Shown one piece after another: positions 53,599 to 64,000 of a DNA stretch of 64,000 nucleotides. The notes beneath the pieces were generated by a model. That model was given only the letters and a program-made list of their open reading frames with translations. It had not been told where the DNA came from and did not search any database. Numbering within the stretch: position 1 is the first letter of the stretch; each line of letters starts with the position of its first letter. The DNA lies in contig CM071570.1 of the NCBI GenBank assembly GCA_036426205.1, positions 52,746,984 to 52,810,983 of the forward strand, in the 5' to 3' direction. This stretch comes from Ascaphus truei. Lineage: Eukaryota > Chordata > Amphibia > Anura > Ascaphidae. The position numbers were made by a program, and so were the translations under genes.

Positions 53599-54539
53599 GG
53601 GACTAATTCATTAATTGATATCAACCACATCCCTAACCTCCCTCCTAGAGAACAATTGCTATACTGTACCTCTAAACACACCATTGCTTAACCTCCCTTT
53701 GTTCCCAACCTAGTTAAGATATCGTCTTAAAAAAAAATTGTATATCTAATCAACCCTCAAATAGTCAAATTCCCTTTAAAGCATTAGGCTCCGGGGAGAG
53801 CTCATTTTTAACCTCCCAGAAAGTTAATATTTCAAACACTTATCTCCTGAACTGAGCATCAGATTTGAGAAATAAAAACTGTGTTGCAAAAGGCAAGAAT
53901 ATATTTCTTAAAGTTGGCAAACAAATTAAATACAAACTAAACGGCAATTAGTACGAACTGCTGCTTTAATATTTCTGGGGGTTTTCACCAGTCCTGCATT
54001 ATAGTAAAAGGAAATGTTGATCAACTATTGTACAGGTGGTCTTTTATACTCCCTCTGTTAGACCTTATGTTTCCAGAGTTTTCACCCTGCTGTTTGTGTA
54101 TTGTGGGGGTATTGTGTGTGTGTGTGTGTGTGTGTTGTGAGGGAGGGGGGTATTGTGCATGTGTGTTGAGGGGAAGAAAGAGGAACAGATGGGGAGCAAG
54201 ATAGGAAGAGTGAGACAGAGTGGAGGGGGGGGGAACAGCGGGTGAAGGAGAGAGAGGGGAGAGAGACAGTCTCCCTTCCCCTCTTAGGGCCACTTACCGG
54301 GATTCTGTTTCTTCTTCTCTAGAGACTTCTCTGGATGGGAGGATGGGAAGAGAGGGGGAGAGATACCAGCGACATTTACATATTTTTAATAGGGATGGCT
54401 CAAGTAAAAAAGTGTTTGCGTGGGTTATAGTTGCTATGTATTTTATTTTTCCTGGTGCGGCCCGAATCTTGCAGTCGGACTTAAGAATTGGCCCCCAAGC
54501 TATTCTGAGTTTGACGGGCCTGTTCTAGCATTTATTTTT
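53599..54539. other. Unassigned sequence with GT and purine-rich blocks
   Basis: (GT)n at about 54114-54134 and a purine-rich block at 54165-54270. No gene seen. Confidence 0.4.
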
Positions 54540-54870
54540 CTCTGAAATATGCTTTCATCCTGTCCTTTATTAAAAGCCTTTTATGTATTTGATTCAATCA
54601 TATTCCCCAATCCCTTCTATTCTCTTAGCTGTACATAGTAAGGTCCTTTAGTCTTTCCTAATAACTTTTATGCTGAAAATCATGCACCATCTTAGTTGCC
54701 TTTTATGCACAATCTTCAATGTATTTACGTGCTTCCAGAGATATGGTCTCCAGACATGAATACAGTACTGTAGCTGAGGTTTCACCACCGATCTATAAAG
54801 TGCTATAAAGTGGCATTGCCACCCTCTCTTTCTGCTGCTAATACCTCTCCCTAAACAATATAACATCCTG
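54540..54870 (-). pseudogene. CR1-type LINE fragment, C-terminal region
   Basis: Minus strand: VVKPQLQYCIHVWRPY, then in shifted frame TKMVHDFQHKSY and ERLKDLTMYS followed by ENRRDWG. This is the CR1 C-terminal order (YCxQxWxPY, then ERLxxLxLxSLExRRxRGD). Short and frameshifted, with no 3' tail recognised. Confidence 0.65.
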
Positions 54871-56839
54871 CTGGCTTTCCCCTATAGCTTTGTTACATTG
54901 CTCAGTTACCTATATCTCTGCTGAAATAGTGACTCCCAGGTCCCTTTTCTCTCTAGTAGTGGACATTATAGTGCCAATAATCCTGTATTCTGCCTTTGGA
55001 TTTTTGGGACACAGGTGCGTTATTAGGAACCCCATCTCCCACCCCGATAGCACCCTTCTTCTAAGGAGGCCTACATATAGCAATGTGGCTGATAGGAATG
55101 TAGGCCATAAGTTAAAAAAATAACCAGTATAAATAAATACTGAGAGAGTAAGTCAATAAGCAAATACTGTACACGTCAATGACCTGTGATTAACTACTTT
55201 TGTGCCATTCAGCCATCTAGTCATAAAGGGTTTAGCTAGCCCTGTATACACCTATGAGGTTAATGATAGAAATAAACAACTTGTACCATCCACATAAACT
55301 TTCTCATTGGTCTTCATGGTCAGGGAACCCACCAAACTAATCCATAAGGGCTCATGTTGAGCGATTGCATGAAAAAAAATTACAAATCAAAATTGTTTTT
55401 AGTAAAAATAGTCACTCTGTTGCCTTTGATGGCAAAGACAAAACAATGTTATACGTACAGTATTTTTTTTTTTTTAAAGATGTTAAGAAACTGAAGCCTG
55501 AGGCCTGGTGTCATGAGTAAGAGCCACCCCCCTCACCCCCACATACCATAGCAGTGGAAGGTCAGGAGAGGACAGGAGGATGGGTGTCTGATGTAAAGAA
55601 AGGAGATAAAAAAGAAATACAAGTCAAGGATATTTTTCATTGGGGCCCAACAGGATTAGGCTTTCGTTCAAGCAGGCTAAATTATTTATCTTAGTGATTT
55701 CTTATTGCGTTTATTTGGGGGGCAAAGACACCAGGAAGTGGCCATTTTTGTTAGCCAAATATTCTTTATTTATTTTTTTGCCCCTTGTTTATGAAGTGGT
55801 TGGGATGGACCTTTATGGATTAGTTCTGGGGGGTTCCTAAACCAGAATCCCCAGGAAGACCTCACAGTGGATGGGGTAAGTGGGTTTTATGGGATACATG
55901 GTCCAACATCCATATTACCCACATTTGGATGCTAGGCCTGTATGCCTTTTTAGTTAGGGGTGTGTTTGATGGGGTAAGGTTGGAGATGGGGGTGTGTATT
56001 AAGGTTAGAGGATCAGGTGGGAAGAAGGGAGTTTACACTGTGTATGCTATAGCAACGCCTTATTACCCTCTTTTGTATGCAAGGGGTAAGTATGAAAGCG
56101 TGCATTGTGCATTCTTCATGACCATGTGGTTACTAAAGGGTAAATTGATAAAGCCATTCCTTATCAAACTTGCCAAATATTTTTTGAAATGCAATATACA
56201 GTATACCTATATCATTAGGGAAGGCAGTGTGGGTCTTCCAGAGCGCCCATTTCAAGCAGGCAGTCTGGAAGACACCTTCTGGGGGTGGCACTGTTGCTAC
56301 TGCTTAGTAATATAGTCGTATTAAAATTGGCTTTTTGAATGTCAGTCAGTGCTATGTTTGTTATGCCATCATGTGGGGGGCCAGACTCGGCGACTGGAAG
56401 TCGGGCGCAACTTCCGTGACCAGCCAGATCTCTTGCTTTGCTGGGCATATGCAGAATGATGTGCAATTGCTCCCTCCCCCCCCCCCCCCCCTCCATAGTT
56501 TAACCAATCTTACCCTCAAAGGGGCCTGTATTGTCTTTATTCTTGACTTTTCATAGAATCCTATTCCATTGAACAGTATGTCAAATTTAATGAAGTACTA
56601 AATAGCATTCAACATTCCCTCTGTTGGACAATATGTTTCTAGAGTTCTCATCCATCTGTTTGTTTGCAGTGTGGCCCCCCAAGTTCTATGCTGCATGACG
56701 TAAGGGTTATCTGCCCAATAAATTAAACCCTTTTGGGGGAAAGTACTGTGTGCAACTTAATCTTAAAATTACTCATTCTACCCACACGAAAGAGCCTTAG
56801 GTAGCCAACGTACTAAGCAACTTTTCTCTGATGTACCCA
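54871..56839. other. Unassigned sequence
   Basis: C run at about 56475-56491 and poly-T near 55463. The open frame at 55929-56315 has no recognisable domain. Confidence 0.35.
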
Positions 56840-56990
56840 AATCCAATTGTGAGCACATTCACATGTCTTAGACAGGTCTGCAACCCTGCCTTTCACCATT
56901 ATCACCTAGCATACAGTGCTCCCACTGCAGCAAGGGATTCTGGAAAATGACATGCAAATGAGCACACAATGTGTCACCTGATCGAAGTCC
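56840..56990 (-). repeat. Octamer repeat copy, partial
   Basis: CATGTCTTAGACAGGTCTGC, CACCATTATCACC and an octamer ATGCAAAT at 56952-56959; inverted relative to the copy at 27830. Confidence 0.8.
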
Positions 56991-59820
56991 TAAAATACTC
57001 GCATCAAAAGTATTAAATGTGTAATTGGACCATATTACTTCAAAGTTCTAGTAGCTGTGCTGGTCCTGGAGAAGTGAAGGTTTGTTGCAGTTTAGTGGAC
57101 CCGCATGAGAGTATTTAATAAAGGAAATTATAGTGTCAGTACATAGGTATATATGTACGTATATGTAACGGTACATATTATAGTACAATAACCATGTGCA
57201 ATTTTGAAAGCTCTGAAGACTTTCATTTTATCTCCTGTATGAACCTAGGTTTGTCCACTAAAAGGTATCACAACCTGAAACGAGTTTGAACCATACAGTA
57301 TGAGTCATGAAATATAGAGCATATTACTATCCAGAGCATATGAAAATGATCAGCCTTTTACAGCCACTTGGTGAGTTGAATTAGTAAATTTGCCCACCCA
57401 AATTGTTGTAGTTTTGGCAGTCACAACACTTTCATAATCAGGGCTATACGTAGTGTTAGTATTCTCTCAGCAAACTGTGCATTGAGTTTTAGTCTGTTTT
57501 AGTTGGAATTACAGGCTTTCATTTTCTGTTTGTTAGTTTAATCTAATTTTTGGACGACTTTCAAACAGTTCCACATAACACTTGTAGACCATGTTGGAAA
57601 TGAATTTTGGTTGCGGAACATGCATCTAATCTTTTTATTGATGATTTTACCAGGGCGATTTCATGGACGCTTGTAAACTTCATACTGGAAACTTGCGACC
57701 CAGAGTTTTCCCACTTGCTATCGCTCCAAACCTATATATTTAAAGATGTTTAACTTGATGATTTTTTATTTATTTTTTTCCAGTATTTCTGACATCACTT
57801 TCACCTGTATATTTTCTCTAGCTTTTTTTTTGTTAAACTTTTGATGGAAGTCATTGTCTAATTAGCGCGGTCTTGTATATGACCTTTCTTTAACGGGCTT
57901 GCTACCAAAAGAACAGTGTGTAACCATGTCCGGGGGCCCCAGTTACATGCATTGGGCTTGCAATAAAGGGATACCTCCCACCTGTGTACAGTATCTACTC
58001 ATTGTATCAGGTACCAGTTGGGGGAAGTCGGAGCTGTAGTTTCAAAACGTTTGAACCAAGGCCGAGTTTTAAAAAACAAACATTTTCAGATTTATTACAA
58101 CAGTGACGGCATTCAAAAATACCACATTGTTTTTAAAATCATAGTTTTTTAATTATTAAATAAAATGATTGAGTATTGGGGGGGCTGAATAAATTCTCTG
58201 TGCCAGCATATGTTGCTGCATGTTCTTTTTGGTGTGGGAGGTTGTTGTTTTGATACCTGAGGCACAGTGAAATCAATTGCCCCACGGTCACAAAGAGGTG
58301 GCATGTGGCGTCCAGAGGTCACTGCTGTAAATCATTAGGTTTCTGCTTCTCGTCATAGCAGCAAATCGCATCCGGAATTAAAATTCCATTTTGATAGTAT
58401 TGTTACCGTGGGGTCTCCCAGAGCTGAAACCCCCCCAGAGAGTTGCCGGTGCACTTTCTGTATCTTCAAACACAGTGGCCATTCAATAGGAATCTGTTGC
58501 AGCCATTTTGAATCACCCAGGAGGGAGAGAATACACCGGCACCTAAAACTGTAAGCATCTTGGGAACCCGGAGCTGGAAATAGTTCAGTTCAACTATAGA
58601 GGAATCCCCAGGCCAAATACTGTAAAACATTCAATTAGAGTAGCCGGAATTGTTACTTTAAAATATGTGCATGCATGTTGTGATGGCCGTATAACTGGAC
58701 ACTGAACATATGTGTGACCCTTAAACCCTTCATATAATTTAGTATTTTCATAGGCATCCTTAGTCTATAAAACTAGCCAATCCATGTTCACCTGTTTTTT
58801 AATTCATATTTTGAAACTTTTATTATATTGTAATAACATGGATTCATCTTATCAGTACTTAGAGAACCAACAATGCCTATTGATTTCTATTGGTGGTGTA
58901 CCTGGAGAGGGGTTTTGCTCCTATTTTGGTTGGCCAGTTCATAAACCTCTTACTCCAGTCAAGATTGTGGTTACAGGCAATATGTATTCGATCAAACAAT
59001 TAAATGCTTGGCCAGTAATTTTTCTGCTATTTCTGCATGCTCAGTTTGACTTTAAGACAATTGAAGAGTAATGCCATGTTTTAGTCTGTATATAGTCAGA
59101 AGATTGGATCCCTTTGCATTATGACAAATTCTGCCTGAAAGACGGCGGCTGTCTAAACTCAACCATTTGCTACTGTAAAGTCTTTGTTCTGCTGTTTTTT
59201 TTCCTTGAATACACAGACAATGAATCATTTTTGACGTAAAATAAGTACTTGATTTGGGGGGGAAAAAGAGGTCCTATACAGATCAGGAAGTTAGTTAAAT
59301 TGTTAATTACATCCCTAGATTTTTCTTCACAAGTTATTTCATTTCTATGATTATTAAAAAATATCATTCAGTCAATTAAAAGTTTCCGCTTCCAGTTCAT
59401 TTACTTCTTATCCTTAAAAGTTAAATACGCATTTATTTCTAAAATAACACTAAAACACTGAACCAAATAAGTGAGCATAAAGGTTTTTTTTATAAATATT
59501 TTTGGTGTTCTAAAACGTACATCTTTGACTTATGTTTAATAACTTATTGGTCTCGCAAATAGATTTCATTTCATAGCAGCCCACTGGAAGAACTAGTGGC
59601 CTGTAGTGTGTTATACCGGTTTCAATGCTTATGAATTAAAGTTGCCATTAAATATATAATCTGAACTCTCCCAGTGAAGCCATAACAACAGGTCCCCTTT
59701 CCTGCTGATGACATTTATAAAAGGACTTCAGTGTGTATATATATATAATTTTAAATCAGTTCTGTAGTATTAGATAATACTTTTATTACTATTATTATTA
59801 TTCAACTCTTAATGCCATTT
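56991..59820. other. Unassigned, unique-looking sequence
   Basis: No transposon ends or known domains. The frame at 58784-59071 has no family I recognise and no good splice context. Candidate single-copy DNA. Confidence 0.35.
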
Positions 59821-59970
59821 TTAATGCGTTTTAAAGCATTCTTTGATTTCTATAGCAGGCTTTAGCCCACCTCCCCCGCAGTGCAAGATTTTTGCAACTC
59901 TCCTGTTTGGAATAATTTGTTGCCAATATTCACAACAGGTTGAGCTGCAAACTGTAACAATATATAATGT
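59821..59970 (-). repeat. Dispersed repeat R1, right half, inverted
   Basis: GTTGCCAATATTCACAACAG and GTGCAAGATTTTTGCAACTC are the inverted, diverged counterpart of 14310-14410. Confidence 0.55.
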
Positions 59971-59982
59971 TACCTTAAGGCC

Positions 59983-61177
59983 GTGATGATAGTGTGTGAG
60001 CCGCAAACAAAAGGCCCTACCCTTATGAGCAAGAAGGTTGTAAGAATGCTCAATTTACACTATTTAATTCACAATACTTATAATTTAAAATTCACAATTC
60101 ATTCACATGCACATCATATTAGTTTCCTGGACCTCCAATTATTTGTTGATATAAATGGTGTTATACAGACTGATGTGTTCCGGAAAAAGAATTCCAGAAA
60201 CACATTTCTAAGGGCGGACAGCTGCCACCCCAGAGCAGTGATCAGGGGGATACCGAAGGGACAGTTCCTCAGGCTGAGACGGAATTTTCCCACCTTAGAG
60301 TGTTTCCTTTCTCAGTCTGAGGAACTGGCCCAGCGATTTTTGGATAGAGGCTATCCAGTGGGGGGCCTGAATGAGACTTTCCAGATAGCACTCCATACTG
60401 ACAGATCCTTATTACTTCAGGGCAATATAGCACCATTACATACTGACTTGAAGAAGATTGGGAAAAAAGCCAAGAATAAACTGCCGAACAACTCACCCAT
60501 GTTCATCTCCCAATTTAACAGACATAGCAATAGTGTTAAAACTATTGTAAAAAAACATTGGGGGATCTTGGAGATGGATCCAAACCTTAGTAAACACATT
60601 GAGCATGGTCCTCAGTTTGTCTTTAGGCGGGCTAAAACTATTGGCTCATACATTTCTCCTAGCGATTTCACTTCATTTGACATTAAACAAGAATCCTTTG
60701 TAACCAAGGGCTCTTTTCGATGTGGAACATGCATTATTTGTAGATATATGAAACCTTCAACCTTTTTTTCTCCCCAGTTTACATCAATTAAATAATAATA
60801 ATAGTGATAAAAAATATCAAATTAAAAGTTTTATCAATTGTAATAGTCAATATATAATATATTTGATAACTTGTGGATGCAAAAAGAGATATATAGGGAG
60901 AACAACCAGGGCATTAAAGATTAGAATTCAAGCGCACCTTAGATTAATCAGGAAAAAAGATTTGAACCACCCAGTGTCAAAACACTTAACAGAATGTGGT
61001 CAAGGTGGGGTTAGCAATTTTTCCTTTATGGGGATTGAATCGATGCACCAACATAAAAGAGGAGGTGATCATGTCAATCTGCTTGACCGGAGGGAGGCGT
61101 ATTGGATCTTCATGCTCAAAACGCGCTTCCCTCCAGGTATAAATGTAGATTGGAGTCTAAGTCATTTTTTGAAATAA
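59983..61177 (+). pseudogene. PLE reverse transcriptase C-terminus plus GIY-YIG endonuclease (frameshifted)
   Basis: The first frame (to 60795) starts within the reverse transcriptase: HAHHISFLDLQLF, then IPKGQFLRLRRNFP and the LNETFQIAL-type linker. It ends in the Cys-rich FRCGTCIICRYMK, where a frameshift in an (AAT)n run stops it. The second frame (60863-61177) has IYLITCGCKKRYIGRTTRA, the GIY-YIG core, and RREAYWIFMLKTRFPPGINV near the C-terminus. The catalytic Asp-Asp part of the reverse transcriptase is absent. In PLEs the endonuclease nicks the target. The copy is dead from truncation and frameshift. Confidence 0.85.
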
Positions 61178-62056
61178 CAACAGTTATGACTTATACAATA
61201 GTATATCCTCGCCCCTCTATGTGCATGTTCTGATCTCCCCTTTATCCTTCTTCTTGTAGCTGTTATATTTATAAGTGTATGTTTCTCTAAAATATCCTTT
61301 GTGATCTCCTTATAAGGGGGCGAATAACTACATTTACAAGGGTACATTTATAAGGGTTGTTTCCTGTCACTCCTGTCCATACAGCGTTACCAAATGGACT
61401 ATTCCATATTATCATATGTCTTGTACTCTGATGAATTTCTTCATACATATCTCTATGGTTACATTATATAAATTCCATGGTTATATGAATTAATATCACT
61501 TAAATGGTTGATCTATGCAGTGTCAATTTACAATATTTTCTCTATAAGTAATCATCATCATTTGCACATTTTTTTAACTACACATTTTTCCTATTTTGAT
61601 ATATTATTTATTTATTGTAATATTTCATATAAAGTATTTGTATTTTTTCTTGTTTTTAAATTTGTCTTGTGTCCCCCCTTATGGGTTACATGTTTTGCAG
61701 ATGCACATCTTTTTTTCATCTTTTTTTCTTTATTGTGTCAATTTTGTTTTAATTTCCCTTTGGGAAGTTATTTAATCATTATTGCACTATTGCAGGTTGT
61801 CCCCTTCACACCCTTCATGTAATTTTGGAGAAGGTGGTAGTATTGTGTTAGTTACAGCTAAACCTGTATTTCTTTTGAGTTTTTCTCCTTTATGTCACCT
61901 ATGATGATCCGTAGCTGCTAATTTGGCACTCACGTTATACCTCCCTATGATGCGCATGCGCGGGGAGATTGCGTGATGACGTCATGACGCAATTTTGGCG
62001 CGAAATGGAGACAGATCAGTTAGGTATTTAAAGATGTGCTTTTGCAGTAGTTCTTT
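61178..62056 (+). other. 3' region of the second PLE
   Basis: T-rich sequence without ORFs of interest. GC-richer near 61950-62000 (GATGCGCATGCGCGGGGAG), just before the hammerhead-like motif. Confidence 0.5.
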
Positions 62057-62096
62057 ACTCCTTGATAAAGAACCCTAGTTCGAAACGCGTAGGAGG
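62057..62096 (+). ncRNA. Hammerhead-ribozyme-like motif (site 8) at the PLE 3' end
   Basis: CTCC, TTGATAA, extra A, stem II GAAC-CCTA-GTTC, GAAAC, GC, GT, A, GGAG. Stem I CTCC/GGAG and stem II pair perfectly; stem III is two pairs; the cleavage triplet is GUA. Core positions 3 and 8 are U and A, complementary but not the usual C and G. It lies about 880 bases after the PLE stop codon, the same arrangement as site 2. Confidence 0.6.
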
Positions 62097-62100
62097 TGTT

Positions 62101-62939
62101 TTTTGTGCCTTTTACTCCAATAAAGTTTGTTATTTGGATCCCCTCCTGACTCCAGTCATCGATGGTGCTCTTTTTCTTTCGTTTTACCTACCCCTATGAG
62201 GCAGGCCATAGACCGTGTGATTTTTCAAAATACAATTGAATTAGTTTTTTCAACGCAACGGCCGCCTCACGTGAGCGGTTCAGCCAATGAACCAATACAT
62301 CTTGGGCATGTTGTCCAAACCCACAGATTTGAGGAATTCTTGGACGTATTCAGAATATGCAGAAGTGAAGACTTGTTTCTTGATGTAGGAATACATTGTT
62401 GGTTCCTTGTGACCTTTATCTCCCTGTAACGCAGGCACCATAAATAAGGTTGTAACTGCAGAGACTCATTCTGCCTGCAGAAAAATTGGCTCTGTATACT
62501 GTACATTGTCAATACTATTTAGGAAAGAGTATTACCACATTATTTGTGTCATATTTGGTTCTGTTAACGTTCTCACAAATAGTTTATTCCTGAAATATTA
62601 TTAGTGTTAATAATATGCATTAGGAAGTGACACAATAATATATTTTGTTTATCGTGTTGACAGAGAAATATGCATATAGTATTTGTCCTAAAATCAAGGA
62701 ACTGAATTATTCCCGTCTTTGCCCATTACGCACAGAGGCAGCTAGCACTAATCTTTTTGTAATAAGAGGTTAAGTTACATTTTTCACAAATGTATTGCTT
62801 AATATATTACTTTAATAATGCAGGCATGTACATCCGGTATGTCACTGTTTTTCAACACTCCAAAGTCTTTATGAGTATTTCTCATCAATTAGAATGCTTT
62901 AGGTTAAAAAAAAAAAAAGACATACATAGCAAGTAACCA
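62101..62939. other. Unassigned sequence after the PLE
   Basis: Includes the AATAAAG signal at about 62119 and a GC-rich patch around 62255-62285. No gene recognised. Confidence 0.35.
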
Positions 62940-63232
62940 TCCGCACACTCAGACCCAAAAGGGCGAAACAGCTATCTGTAAGTAGGTTTGCTGGCCATGC
63001 ACTTCTTTAGCCCAAACTGTGCTGTAAAAAGTGTCTATAACAGCAGTGATATGCTTAAAGTGGATAAGAAGTAAAAAGTGACGCACTATTAGTGCTTTAC
63101 ATGTCATTACCCAGAATCCCTGGTTGCAGTGGACGCCCTGTATACCATGCGATTGTGAAGTATGGCAGGTTTGGGAACCTGTCTCAGGCATGTGCTCTTC
63201 ATCATATATGCGGGAAAACTTTGCATGTTCAC
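62940..63232 (+). repeat. Octamer repeat copy, diverged
   Basis: Aligns by eye with 27590-27900: GGGCGAAACAGCTATCTGT, AGCCCAAACTGTGCTG, CCCAGAATCCCTGGTTGCAG. The octamers have decayed (TTTACATGT). Confidence 0.65.
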
Positions 63233-63700
63233 TAAATAACTGTCATCATTTTTATCATATCAATTTAAATGTGTTATTTCGGCAGAGAACAATTTGAAAT
63301 TGGTTGCATTAATGACAGTTTTGCTTATTATAATAGTTGTTACATTTCTCTTTTAAAGGAAACCGATTACGTATTGCAGCCTACTTCATTAAAAGATGGG
63401 TTAATCTTCGTTGCATTGTGAAGCACCAATATCGCGGTACAGTATATGCAATACTAAAGATAATACAGTAATAACCGTTTATCAGTGTGGATTACAGGAA
63501 CATGTGTTGTCTGTAGAGTGATCTGATTTTGCAATGTATGTGAGTCTTTTTACAACCATAAGGTACAGATGTAACAGAGGATTGTTCTCTTGAGGATGCA
63601 GTGTTAACACAATTCAGATTTGGAATAGGGACTCTGTACGCAATCTGCATAGCCATAAAATGTTAGAGCCTCTAGTGAGAATATATATATATATTATATA

Positions 63701-63738
<38 letters not shown>

Positions 63739-63910
63739 CAGTTATATATAATTAAAATTTATTTATATATATATTATAAATCAAAAATAAATAGACGATA
63801 CCGTTTCTGGGGCTAACAAAATGCTTTTTTTTGAAGCTCGGCTAACATGGTACTGATACCTCTACATGTGTGTGTATATTGTATATATGTATATATATAT
63901 ATATATATAT

Positions 63911-63951
<41 letters not shown>

Positions 63952-64000
63952 CACTCCACTGAAAATAGTATCTTGCTGGGTGCAAGCCACTTGGGACTGG
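63233..64000. other. Unassigned sequence with TA microsatellites
   Basis: (TA)n at about 63680-63736 and 63884-63950. An open stretch after a CTCTTTTAAAG acceptor-like site at 63360 is noted under findings. Otherwise nothing seen. Confidence 0.45.

Larger units (their letters stand above)
59983..62100 (+). mobile_element. Second Penelope-like element, 5'-truncated
   Basis: Plus-strand PLE: the end of the reverse transcriptase from about 60010, linker, GIY-YIG endonuclease to 61177, then a long 3' region closing with the hammerhead-like site at 62057-62096 and an AATAAAG signal at about 62119. Its protein is clearly diverged from the PLE at 10022-11600, so they are different lineages. Confidence 0.85.

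Noticed and set aside
58784..59071. 95-residue ORF as a host gene
   Set aside because: No known domain, no splice or promoter context; left as unassigned.

Overview
The window reads as vertebrate, most likely amphibian (frog-like), non-coding chromosomal DNA dominated by transposable elements. The evidence is the mix of families: DIRS tyrosine-recombinase retrotransposons, Penelope-like elements (PLEs) with GIY-YIG endonuclease, L2 and CR1 LINEs, and hAT, Harbinger, piggyBac and mariner-type short elements, with long AT, GT and polypyrimidine tracts. There are no operons, ribosome binding sites or bacterial genes. I could not name a host gene. One short stretch (8636-8685) has the splice signals and open frame of a small exon, so the window may lie in a large intron.

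Layout. 1-4.5 kb: an L2 remnant, then three short DNA transposons (TAGGGTTGCCAG-ended, hAT-like with a 49-bp tandem repeat, Harbinger-like). 4.5-8.4 kb: a minus-strand L2 LINE with endonuclease and reverse transcriptase, its 3' end invaded by a MITE and by a foldback containing a piggyBac-like MITE. 9-11.6 kb: a minus-strand PLE with a hammerhead-like motif in its 3' region. 13.6-28.1 kb: a nest. CR1 pieces flank a 5.8-kb hAT-like carrier full of minisatellites (15.7-21.5 kb) and a second insertion, an octamer-containing repeat that was itself invaded by a nearly intact DIRS element (21.9-27.5 kb). 28-40 kb: mostly unassigned sequence with a polypyrimidine kilobase, a deleted mariner-type element and smaller elements. 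40.2-43.2 kb: a second, degraded DIRS. 44.8-47.2 kb: another hAT-like minisatellite carrier. 47-64 kb: octamer repeats, MITEs, a CR1 fragment, a second PLE (60-61.2 kb) and unassigned AT-rich DNA.

The DIRS element is the only nearly complete set of genes. It has gag, an RT-RNase H-methyltransferase-like polyprotein and a tyrosine recombinase, framed by inverted terminal repeats and an internal complementary region that copies the joined ends. Its gag appears to be spliced. The gag and recombinase frames are one and the same frame, interrupted by a single TGA.

The observation I consider most worth checking is a set of nine hammerhead-ribozyme-like folds, several tied to PLE 3' regions. In seven of the nine, hand-aligned core positions 3 and 8 form a Watson-Crick pair of three different kinds (C-G, U-A, A-U). 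All family calls and alignments were made by eye and need similarity and covariance-model searches.
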